DNA of 30,521 nucleotides from Fragilaria radians (lineage: Eukaryota > Bacillariophyta > Fragilariophyceae > Fragilariales > Fragilariaceae): assembly GCA_900642245.1 (NCBI GenBank), contig CAAAJI010000584.1:1-30521 (forward strand). Direction: 5' to 3'. A model generated the notes under the pieces. It did not search any database, was not told the origin of the DNA, and saw only the letters and a list, made by a program, of their open reading frames with translations. The translations under genes were made by a program, and so were the position numbers. Positions 1 to 8,134 of this stretch are shown in pieces (position 1 is the stretch's first letter; each line of letters starts with the position of its first letter).

Positions 1-1455
1 GTGGTTGTGTACAGACTTATGAGTTACTATTGGAGATGCCTTGGAAGAATTCGATGGTGACACTTGAATAATTGAACTTGAGTCGTCAGTATCCGTACTA
101 CTGGAATTGTTGATTGGATTTCTTGTGTCATCACATAGCATGGCGACTTGAGGAGCGAAATGAGGCGAGCGAAGAGGAGTAGAAACTGTCGTAGAAACAT
201 TGGAGGATATAAATTTTTGAGACGTTTCTTCATCATTGACTTTCGATGCAATGGACAAGTTTGAGGCTTCTAGGCATTCACCAACGGAATCCAAAGAATT
301 CGTTTTGGGGCGAGCATTTTTTTCGCTGCTTTGACATTCTTTTTTCTTATCGTAATTCTCAATTGAATTGTTGGCATGTGGTTTTGAGTCTGGTAGAAAG
401 TTTTTTTTCTTTTTCTTTGAAGGCTCATTTCCTTCGGTTGTTGGGTTATCTGATGATTCAAGCTTTTCTTGCTTTCGCTTCTTAAGCTGTGTACAAAGTG
501 ATTTGAAACCTTGGGATAGCTTTTCATCGAATGCTGCATTGCCGCTGGTAATTTCTACATTGGAGCCTTCACCAACAGCCTTGCAGGTTTCCTTTATGCG
601 TTTCAATAGCGTCCCATGATCTGCAATCCCACTAATCATTTCTCTACACTTTTCTTCCTTAAGACAGTGGAGTGAGCTTTCAAATCAAAAGATAAAAAGC
701 GGCTATCTTCATATCCTTTTTCCACTTACTCGAATGGCCTTTTCCCGTTCATGTATCATCCTCACAAGCTCTAGTGGTGATCTTGGATGTAAAGAGTCAC
801 ATTCCGCGTTGTACAGAGTAACATAATCTTGGTGTCGAGATTTCAGCTCATGATCTGCACCTTGATCCGATAAGCCTAGCTCTCTACATTTCTCTTGTAG
901 CTTTTTCCGCTTCATCCCATTGTAAAATGTCTTTGGAATCTTTTTGCGTGGCTCCATAGCCGTAATTATTCTATCAGGTTCAGAGTTTTCTCTTTCCTCT
1001 CCAGATTCTTTGTGATTCGTAGCTGATTTTAATGTATCATTGAAGTTGTTTTGATTAAAATCGTTGTGATGTAGGACACTTGGAGAAGATTCAGGCGATC
1101 CTGCTAATGTAGCAATTAAATTTCCTCGTAATTGTTTAAACTTGTAAACCATCTCTTCAACACTCCGATTCGGAAGCAAGCAATCATTCACATTCCCATC
1201 TATAGGGTTGCGGCAAATGGGACAAAGCGCTGTTCGTCGGATGCTCAGCTTCCCAGCGCGAATAGCACCCCGAATACACTCACTACAAAAGGTGTGAAAA
1301 CAGCCTTGTACCGACACAGGAGAATGAAAAAACGAGCCACATATTTGACATCTCATACAGCTTTCGAGTTCTTGCAATCCCCTATGCAATGGTATAGGCT
1401 TGTTTTCTCGTATTTTTGTCCAAACAAACTCATCGTCATCAATGCCGACGTCCAT
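1..1455 (-). CDS. RAD18: RAD18-type E3 ubiquitin ligase, two exons, 3' end cut by window edge
   Basis: RAD18 with RAD6 monoubiquitinates PCNA at stalled replication forks in the nucleus. Exon 1 runs 1455-730 and exon 2 657-1, joined in phase 0. A C3HC4 RING finger is visible (C36, C39, C52, H54, C57, C60, C78, C81), followed by a SAP DNA-binding module at about residues 178-212 and the family-typical stretch YNAECDSLHPRSPLELVR. Exon 2 stays open to base 1; it has the SGNAAFD block seen in fungal RAD18 and then a Lys- and Ser-rich low-complexity tail. An upstream in-frame ATG at 1569 exists. I prefer 1455 because the extra 38 residues look non-conserved and overlap an E2F-like site. The usual UBZ4 zinc finger between RING and SAP is not seen. 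The RING-SAP order makes the identity firm; the exact start is less certain. Confidence 0.9.
658..729 (-). other. RAD18 intron, 72 nt
   Basis: On the minus strand the donor is CGA|GTAAGT and the acceptor CTTAAG|GAAGAA. Removing it joins two open frames in phase 0, and reading through instead gives a stop a few codons later. The exon 2 frame is then free of stops for about 219 codons to the window edge. Confidence 0.85.
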
Positions 1456-1498
1456 CGAGCAATATGGATGAGAGACAGACACTATTTGCAAAAATTTA

Positions 1499-1509
1499 TT
1501 TGGCGCGAA
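1499..1509 (-). promoter_or_regulatory. E2F-like site upstream of RAD18
   Basis: The sequence TTTGGCGCGAA fits the E2F/DP consensus TTTSGCGC and lies 44 nt upstream of the preferred ATG at 1455. E2F drives replication and repair genes in many eukaryotes. A single short match could be chance; the matching pair in front of RFC3 raises its weight. Confidence 0.5.
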
Positions 1510-1569
1510 GAACCGCATCGACGTTAATTCAGTACAACTTAAGGTTAACTTATCGTTACAATAGGCCAT

Positions 1570-2260
1570 ATCTCAGTAAAGCAAAGATGACTCAATTAAC
1601 TTGCAAATATCTTCTCAATTCTTGGATAATCTTGCAATATTTGAATGATAAGGGATATTGTTTCCCTCAATCTTGGTTCCGTTATTGTCTGCCTGGAATA
1701 AATCAACTCATGGAACAAGGTCAATTCTATAAACTTGAAGATTCCGAAAGTTGTGTAGCAAGCAATGCCCTTTGTATTGTATATTGCTTTCTGGTTACAC
1801 TTGGAATTAGAGTCATTTTTGTAAACTTTCATGAAAACGTCGTAATAAAAGATTGGAATAAGTTATAGATGCTCTACACTTAAATGCAATTACTTAGGAT
1901 AACTTTATCTAGTATTTATCTCAGATGTTTGTAAAATTCTAACAGTGTTTCTATTTTGTCTGCTGCTGGGTCTTGCCCAACATGAGAAGGTAATCTTTTT
2001 ATTATCAGCGTGAATTTGAGGATATTCAATAAATGGGCATGCAGAGCTTCTGTCACTTTATACTCATTTTTCTTTCTGTTGTAACCACATATAGCTCCCC
2101 AAACAAGTTTTGATTGTTGAATTCCTTGAGATATTTTTTGACATTAGGTGCTATAGTGATCGTTTTTGCTCTGCTGATGATCCTGCTTCCACAAAAAGAG
2201 GCTGAAGATTCTGCTTAAAGCACATTTTGATTTTCATCTTCAATTCCCGAGACACTGAAC
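1570..2260. other. Intergenic, mostly featureless
   Basis: AT-rich sequence between RAD18 and the transposon cluster. A plus-strand open frame beginning with ATG at 1464 and ending at 1868 overlaps the RAD18 5' end; its product resembles nothing I recognise. The only other identifiable item is the short Copia-related scrap at 1960-1998. Confidence 0.5.
1960..1998 (-). repeat. Short Copia-related scrap shared with 7494-7532
   Basis: These 39 bases match the Copia remnant at 7494-7532 at 37 positions. In the larger copy the stretch lies just upstream of the protease active site and reads, on the minus strand, as part of DYLFMFGKTQQQ. The similarity stops abruptly on both sides. Confidence 0.6.
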
Positions 2261-2401
2261 ATGACACAAATTCTTCCAAAAGCAAATTTGTTTCCTGATG
2301 TTGCCATTGTAGCTAGGGAATGGATATCAGTACTTGCACCTTCACCTTTATTGGAGCAAGTCTTTTCAAAGTGCGATATACCAACTGCAACTGAAACCTA
2401 A
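2261..2401 (+). pseudogene. hAT transposase C-terminal (dimerisation domain) remnant
   Basis: The plus-strand frame contains FPDVAIVAREWISV followed by SPLLEQVFSK. This resembles the hAT C-terminal dimerisation motif FPxLAxLAREWLxxPATSxxSERVFS. The frame is short, starts without the rest of a transposase and stops soon after. It is in the opposite orientation to the other hAT piece at 3958-4260 and differs from it, so it probably comes from another hAT family. It is called from motif shape only. Confidence 0.5.
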
Positions 2402-2474
2402 ACCCCTAATCGCACCAACTACTAGTATATAGATACTAATATGGAGATGCATAAAAGGATATAATGTACGTTGT

Positions 2475-2637
2475 GAATTTACTAAACAATCATAAGCATT
2501 GAATTGATTTGACATTTATAATGTTTTATCCACAATTACAACTATCGCATTTGGAATTTACTTGAAGACTACATACGCATTGAATCGGTTCGAAATTCAT
2601 AATACCTTATGCACAATTACAACAATCGCATTTGGAT
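2475..2637 (-). repeat. About 81-bp imperfect tandem duplication across the LRR gene 3' end
   Basis: The core ATCGCATTTGG occurs at 2625-2635 and again at 2544-2554, 81 bases apart, inside longer similar blocks (ACAATTACAA upstream, GCATTGAAT downstream). A third partial unit begins near 2481. On the minus strand the first unit encodes the LRR C-terminus KCDCCNCA-stop, and the second copy, beyond the stop, still reads KCDSCNCG-stop. Confidence 0.75.
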
Positions 2638-3632
2638 ATTTCACCACAATCAATAAATATTGTAGCTATTGGACACAATGATACGGGAACAGTTCCGGAA
2701 AGCTCGTTCGAACTCAACTTAAAATAACGCAATTTAGTGAGTAATCCAATTGAAGACGGGAGTATCCCACTCAATGTATTGTTTTTCAAATTCAAAGAAG
2801 TTAATCTGGTCAATGATCCTATGGATGACGGGATTGTGCCGTTTAATTGATTGTTTTCCAAATTAAGATAATTCAATTTGGTCAGAAATCCAATTGACGA
2901 TGGTATTGTTCCACTCAATTCATTGTTATGCAAAGTCAAATGAGTTAATCTGGTAAAAGACCATATGGACAATGGGATTGTTCCACTCAAATTTTTATTG
3001 TCGCCCAATCGCAAAGAAGTTAATCTGGTTAATGATCCTAAAGACGATGGGATTGTTCCTCTGAGTTTATTTTGAGTGAAACGCACAAAATTTAATCTGG
3101 TCAATAATCCAATGGACAATGGGATGGTTCCTGTTAGGTGATTGTCAGCCAAATACAAAGTTGTTAATCTGGTCAATGATCCTATGGATGATGGGAGTGA
3201 TCCATTCAATTTATTGTGATGCATAGATAAATTAGATAATCTGGTCAGTGCTCCTATGGAAGATGGAATTGTACTCTTGAATTTATTGACATACAAATGC
3301 AAAAATTCTAGTCTCGTCAGACATCCAATATTCATTGGTATGCCTCCCCCTTTAATGGAGTTCACTGTAAATTCAGTAAGTTGTGTTAATACAGAGATCT
3401 GTGTTGGAATTGTTTCCCCGCCCGGAGCACGTGCCTTTCTTTTAGTCAAACAAGTTTGCAGGTCTGTCTGGCCAATAAATGTGCACGCGATTTTTTTGTC
3501 AGCTTCAGAATGATTTAATGGACAATCGATACCTTGTAGATTTCGATGGTTGTCTTCAAAGCCGACAGCATTGCCCTCCGTAAGGAATGCAGCCAATGAT
3601 AAGAAGAATAACATCTCAACTAGGATCAACAT
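2607..3632 (-). CDS. Secreted leucine-rich repeat protein
   Basis: The 341-residue product has a hydrophobic signal peptide at about residues 1-22, a short Cys-containing cap (about 30-65), then roughly nine plant-type LRRs of 24 residues with core LxxLxxLxLxxNxLxGTIPSSIG. It ends in a Cys-rich tail (CDCCNC) with no membrane segment or kinase domain, so it is probably secreted or cell-surface. LRRs bind proteins or glycans; the ligand is unknown. The ATG at 3632 is used because the codon before it is GTG; Met7 would also leave a usable signal peptide. Repeats are very alike at the DNA level (for example CTGGTCAATGATCCTATGGA on the plus strand), which suggests recent unit duplication. The gene sits among transposon remnants and appears intact. 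Confidence 0.8.
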   Translation of the reverse strand: MLILVEMLFFLSLAAFLTEGNAVGFEDNHRNLQGIDCPLNHSEADKKIACTFIGQTDLQTCLTKRKARAPGGETIPTQISVLTQLTEFTVNSIKGGGIPMNIGCLTRLEFLHLYVNKFKSTIPSSIGALTRLSNLSMHHNKLNGSLPSSIGSLTRLTTLYLADNHLTGTIPLSIGLLTRLNFVRFTQNKLRGTIPSSLGSLTRLTSLRLGDNKNLSGTIPLSIWSFTRLTHLTLHNNELSGTIPSSIGFLTKLNYLNLENNQLNGTIPSSIGSLTRLTSLNLKNNTLSGILPSSIGLLTKLRYFKLSSNELSGTVPVSLCPIATIFIDCGEISKCDCCNCA

Positions 3633-3663
3633 CACACAAAGCAGATTCTTGTAAAACGCGTCT

Positions 3664-3671
3664 TATTTATA
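3664..3671 (-). promoter_or_regulatory. TATA-like box of the LRR gene
   Basis: The minus strand reads TATAAATA about 32 nt upstream of the ATG at 3632. A normal TATA-to-start distance would put transcription almost at that ATG, so either the leader is very short or Met7 (3614) is the true start. The call rests on the motif alone. Confidence 0.35.
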
Positions 3672-3744
3672 CAAGCTAAAAGAAATTGAAAATCAGAATT
3701 AAAATATGTGTACAGGACAAAAATCCTTCTTTACACCTGTCAAC

Positions 3745-3866
3745 TAACTGTTCGGTTCGATAAAAACGGGAACTGGAACCGAGGAACGAGAACCGAACCG
3801 AAATATCATGATACGAAACCATAACCGAACCAAACTAAACCAATTAGAACCGGTTCGTGAACCGAT
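3745..3866. repeat. AACCG/CGGTT-rich direct and inverted motif cluster
   Basis: GAACCG, AACCGAACC and their complements recur many times (GTTCGGTTCG near 3750, AACCGAACCG near 3791, AACCGGTTCGTGAACCG near 3849). The cluster lies just beyond the 3' end of the hAT transposase remnant. Dense short repeats near the ends are typical of hAT transposase-binding regions. Confidence 0.6.
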
Positions 3867-3957
3867 TTACAACTAATTTCAGGACATTGAATGGTTAACG
3901 ATATTCATTTACTTTAAGTTGGATGTTTGGAAAGGTAAATGAAAAAAAAGTCAAATC

Positions 3958-4260
3958 TCAGTTATATATTTTATATGCCAAAGAAACATCCAATCTTATC
4001 CAATTTTGACACAACATTGAAGCTTCAATACTTTCCTCAAACATGCAGCTTTTTCTGGAGGTAATCAATTGTCTATTTTCCTAAAAGGTATGTTCACATG
4101 ATACTGAAGTCACCTGATCAGCCAAATAATCACGTGGCATCCTCGCAATTGTTGAAAAATGTGTTTCTGCTGCTTTCCACCAATCAAGAGGATCTGTGTA
4201 TATGTTTGGAATATTGGTAAACTGGAAATACTTGGTGACTTTGTCCGCATTGTATATCCA
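3958..4260 (-). pseudogene. hAT transposase C-terminal fragment with an in-frame stop
   Basis: One minus-strand frame reads TDPLDWWKAAETHFSTIARM, then a PRDYLA...TSVSCEHTF block. This is the hAT dimerisation signature (DPLxWWKxxxxxFPxLxxLARDYLxxxxTSxxSERxFS). A TAG at 4083-4081 interrupts the frame right after the motif, and the same frame continues with NRQLITSRKSCMFEESIEAS, matching the next hAT block (LITxxRxxLxxxxVEAL). Another stop lies upstream near 4275 and the N-terminal transposase is absent. It is a dead remnant; the family assignment is strong. Confidence 0.8.
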
Positions 4261-4485
4261 ATTTGTGATACACTAAATACTCAAAGCTGCTCAAAGCGTA
4301 TATACCAATTATAAAATATGATCTAAAAAGTTTCTTTTAACTTATATCTCTTGTAGAAAGATTATATTTATATTCTATATAAATACATGCAGTTGGAACT
4401 TGCTTTGCTATTTTTGTAGGGTTAGTGACAACTGATTAATTTGAATGAGAGGCATGATAATTGTAATATTGTATCTTGTGTATTC

Positions 4486-5710
4486 CTAAACAAAAACTTG
4501 TGAATAAACAACATGACAAACATCGATTTCGTTTGATCCTGCAAGCATCTTTATTTTTACTGGATACTTACCTCTTGACAAAGCCACATACAACTGTCCA
4601 TGAATGAATACTCCTGATTCCAAGTCATACAAATGTCCATGTGTGAATACTCCAGATTCCAAGTATACACCTACTTGATTGAAAGACTGTCCTTGTGACT
4701 TATTCATTGTCATTGCAAATGCACCTATGACAGGAAACTGTCTCCTGTAAAGAGTAAAAGGTAGTTTTGGATCATCACATCAAAGAGTAAATCTAGGTAT
4801 TAATACTTCTCCTCCAGCATACTTTCCTCCAATGAGTTTGCATCTCAAAAGACTTCTGGGCATACTTAAAAAATGCATTTTACTTCCATTTGACAATCCT
4901 CTTGATGGATTCAGATTCCTAAGGAGCATCACAAACATTCCATTTTAAGTTCAAGATCATGTGGAGGAAGGCCTGAATGCTGTAATGTATTTAAGAATTC
5001 AACTGGATAAGTGTCAGCTTCTTCTTCATTAGCAAAATCAACACTAAAACAATGATTTGAATCTCTAGGCAAAAGATTTAAAACCTTACTATTTTTCATC
5101 TGAGCATCATCATTTTTAACAGTAAGAATGTTTTTTGTCAAAATTTTGTCCATCACCAATTTGTCATGAATAAGGCCATCTATACTATTTCCTGAAGCCA
5201 CCTTTTATAAATCTGGTATCTCAACATCACTTTCACCAATACTAAGTCAGAAGTCTTGAAAAGTTTGATATGACTAATTCACATAATTGTTGTAAGTTGA
5301 AGTGATGTAACCTTATTCTACAAAGGTGACATTTTGAGGCACTTCCAAACAGGCTGAGATCTATATCCACCAAGAACAACTGGAAGGATATGCCTAAAGT
5401 CACCTCCAATTAGAGCCGCTTTACCTCCAAATGGCTCATTATTTCCCAAAGCATCTTGCATAGTTATACCAACAGCTTCAATTGCAAATCTGGAAGTCAT
5501 TGGAGCCTCATCCCTTATTATGTGATGGGTATCTTGCAATGCCTGAGCAATTTTTGATCTTGGACCAAAGTGGCACGTATTTGTTTCATTAACTTCCATA
5601 GGAATTACCAAAGTCAAAATGCAAAGTTTTGCCTTTATCAAGAAGGAAAGGCTGCAATTCTACTACTTCACTCTAGTTACAAGTAAAAAAGTAGTTCTTG
5701 TAAAGAAGGA
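4486..5710 (-). pseudogene. Degenerate Helitron/PIF1-like helicase
   Basis: Three open pieces on the minus strand keep colinear helicase blocks. They include IIRDEAPMTSRFAIEA and FGGKAALIGGDFRHILPVV (motifs II and III), YPVEFLNTLQHSGLPPHDLE, and the C-terminal MNKSQGQSFNQVGVYLESGV with LYVALSRG (motifs V and VI). The family normally encodes a rolling-circle transposon helicase. Stops and frameshifts separate the pieces. Similarity reaches about 5710 (frames resembling SSxIAA and LYKN), but the Walker A motif and any Rep domain are missing. The Copia remnant begins right where they should be. A 39-bp in-frame tandem duplication lies within the last block. No Helitron 3' hairpin or CTRR end was identified. 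Confidence 0.8.
4596..4673 (-). repeat. 39-bp tandem duplication within the helicase remnant
   Basis: Two adjacent 39-base units start at 4596 and 4635. Each encodes LESGVFxHGxLYx on the minus strand, so helicase residues before YVALSRG are repeated without shifting frame. Copies differ at a few bases. Confidence 0.8.
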
Positions 5711-5739
5711 ATTTATAAGCTTAAAATAGATAAACTAAT

Positions 5740-7610
5740 CTATTGATCTCCTCACATTTCTAGAAATATCCAAATCAGTCGTGAATCGAAAAAATTCTTT
5801 CTACATCCATTTGTAACACTTCTTTTGGTTTCAACGTCTTTTGAATAGTCCGAATCAGATACATCCCGATTTCAGGTCTCGACCATCGAGGTAGATACAA
5901 TAATCTTCCCACACCTGCCTAATATTTCTTTTTCTCTTTTTCCGGAATTGTGTCTTCAACATTCCCAGTTTGAAAACATTGACCTGCTGGAGCTGGTGTA
6001 ATAACATGTTTTGGTCCAGCACCAAATTCATCAACTAAATTCTTAACTAAAAAAGGTTGCGTAAATTTCACTGATCTTCTGGTCTCATTCATTTCAACTT
6101 TACACCCAACATATTCATTAACAAATCAAACATCCTTGCATTCAAAATATTCCATCATCTTGTTTTTTCTCTAATAATATCTGAAATAGAGCTAAAAAAT
6201 GCAATCATCAGACCATGACAAACAGACAATTTTTCGTCCATTTACATTTTTGTAATAACAACATGGGTCGCCGTCACTTATTATGAAACCCATTGCCGTC
6301 AAAGCTCTCAATAACTCAGTTCAGAATGCCTGCGCCGCTTGTTTTGGGCAATATATGGTTCGGTTTAGCTTCAATACCTGCAATTCCTTGTAGAATTTTT
6401 CAAAGCCTTGTGGAATCTTAAAGAATAACTCCTCTCCTTTATCAAATCTACCATTCAAAATGATTCTTTCACGTCAATAACATATCGTATCAATTCTGCT
6501 AACATTGCCAATATCAACATTACTTTGATTGTTGTGTCACTAGTTACTCAAGATGAGGTGGATGAGCGGTCATAGTCTAATCTCTCTAACCGTTAAAACC
6601 CACAGGCAAAAATCCTAGCTCGATAGTTTCCATTTGAATTTTTCTCCATCACCCAGGTTGTAGAAAAAAAATTTGCCAGTTGTGTGTATCCTTGTTGACT
6701 GCAGTCCAAACCCCAAATTTAATTATTCTATCTTGCTCCTCTTGAACGGCATTTATCCAATTATTTTTGTCCTTTGACTTCAAAGCCTCATTATACTTCA
6801 TAACATGTAGCTCTTCTGCTGACATTATGAACGCACATTCCTCCAGGGGTTTCATCATGGTATCACTATCATCTAACTCCTATTTTAACAAATTTGTTGT
6901 ATCTTGCTGGTGGATGGACTGATCTTCCACACCTAGTGGTAATTGTTTGTTCATTGCCACACCGCACATGCTTCACATACTTCACCTGATCCAGTAAGTG
7001 TCCAACCAAAGTGATTTGCAATTTGTTTTGATATCTGAAAAGACGTGTGGCCTAACTTTCCATGAGCCTCATTCAGGGTCATTTTGACAGGTCTGATGTC
7101 CTGAATTCCACCGCAAAACTCATCATCCATTGCAAGTCAAACACCATAAAATACGCCATTTTTGGTTGGGATTCTTTGATCAAACTTAATTTCAAGATCT
7201 TCTTTGCTGATTGCTATATATTCATTGCTTCTGGTGAGTTTCCATCCTTTTTCCAGCATCTGACTGAAGCTAAAAAGATTGAATCGGCCATTTTTGAGAC
7301 TTGTTACATCCTGAATTCTACCCTTTAACTTCATTTTTTACAGAGATTGTTCCAATCACATCTACTATATCCGTTATTGGCTCTTTGGCTCCATTTTGCA
7401 TTGCTATAGTGCCTCTATCACTGACCTTTTCAATTTTTTCAAGACATGTGTCATATAAACTGTTGCTGCAGAGTCCGCTATCCACAAGTCTTGATCTGCT
7501 GCTGGGTCTTGCCAAACATGAAAAGGTAATCTTGGACATCGCTAGGAATTCCGCTATTGCTGGAAAAGCACAAAAGGAATTAGAAGTTCTTTAACTTATC
7601 AATCAACTAC
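5740..7610 (-). pseudogene. Degenerate Ty1/Copia (CoDi-like) polyprotein lacking the integrase core
   Basis: Reading the minus strand from 7540 downward gives Copia blocks in order. A protease site (LWIADSAAT, family WIADSGAT) is followed by a gag-pre-integrase block (RFNLFSFSQMLEKGWKLT, then IPTKNGVFYGV). Next is the integrase zinc-finger block (HGKLGHTSFQ, GWTLTGSGEVCEACA). The frame then passes directly to the reverse transcriptase N-terminus (ALKSKDKNNWINAVQEEQDR, about 6770). Further RT blocks follow across several frames, including VIDVKESF, AMGFIISDGDPC and the catalytic-site equivalent SWSDDC near 6205. The start of the RNase H region (RWSRPEIG, near 5870) comes last. Frameshifts and stops are numerous, the integrase catalytic domain is missing and no LTRs were found. 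Confidence 0.85.
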
Positions 7611-8134
7611 TTTTGACTAGTATTGTGAATAATTTTGTTACTAATGCGTGATTTGCGATACATAGCCTTGTGATGGGACATAAATATATTGGTAAGACAA
7701 TTGAGTCATCCCACGGGTATTTATCCGTTCTCCAATTTTAAGTCAAGCAGGTTACTAGGAATTCAGCTATTCTTCTTGTGCTTCTTACAAGTTTTAGGGA
7801 ATTTCATTTTTTTGGGCGACAATGTGTGACAAAAAGTAGGCAACTACAATACCATGTCAATCTCATCTCTCAATCAGAGAATTAAACTACATTTGTTATT
7901 CTGCTGATACACAAGTGAGAATTGACTTACCCAGATAAATCCTTTTCGTGATTTATAAAGTTTTTGAAACGAACTTCTCACGTGATGCCGCTGGAAGCAC
8001 CGATCCAAGATGGAAGGCAAAGTAGAATTTTGATTCGTTCGTGCTTTTAAGAAATGAATTCCGCCCACTATTTTTCAGGAAGAAAGAATCCAATTGCATC
8101 AGAACGATTCACATTCTAACAATACTCTATCATC
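7611..8134. other. Intergenic; promoter side of the first exchanger gene
   Basis: The sequence between the Copia remnant and the first Na+/H+ exchanger holds no recognisable gene, RNA or repeat. The only open frames are short and unconvincing. It presumably contains the promoter of the exchanger gene, but no clear core element stands out. Confidence 0.4.

Noticed and set aside
1464..1868. Plus-strand open frame overlapping the RAD18 5' end
   Set aside because: It is antisense to RAD18 for part of its length, resembles no family and has no recognisable domain.
4486..5710. Host PIF1 helicase gene
   Set aside because: The YPVEFLNxLxxSGLPPHxLxLK and SQGQSFxxVGVYL blocks fit transposon-type helicases better, and the frame is broken by several stops.
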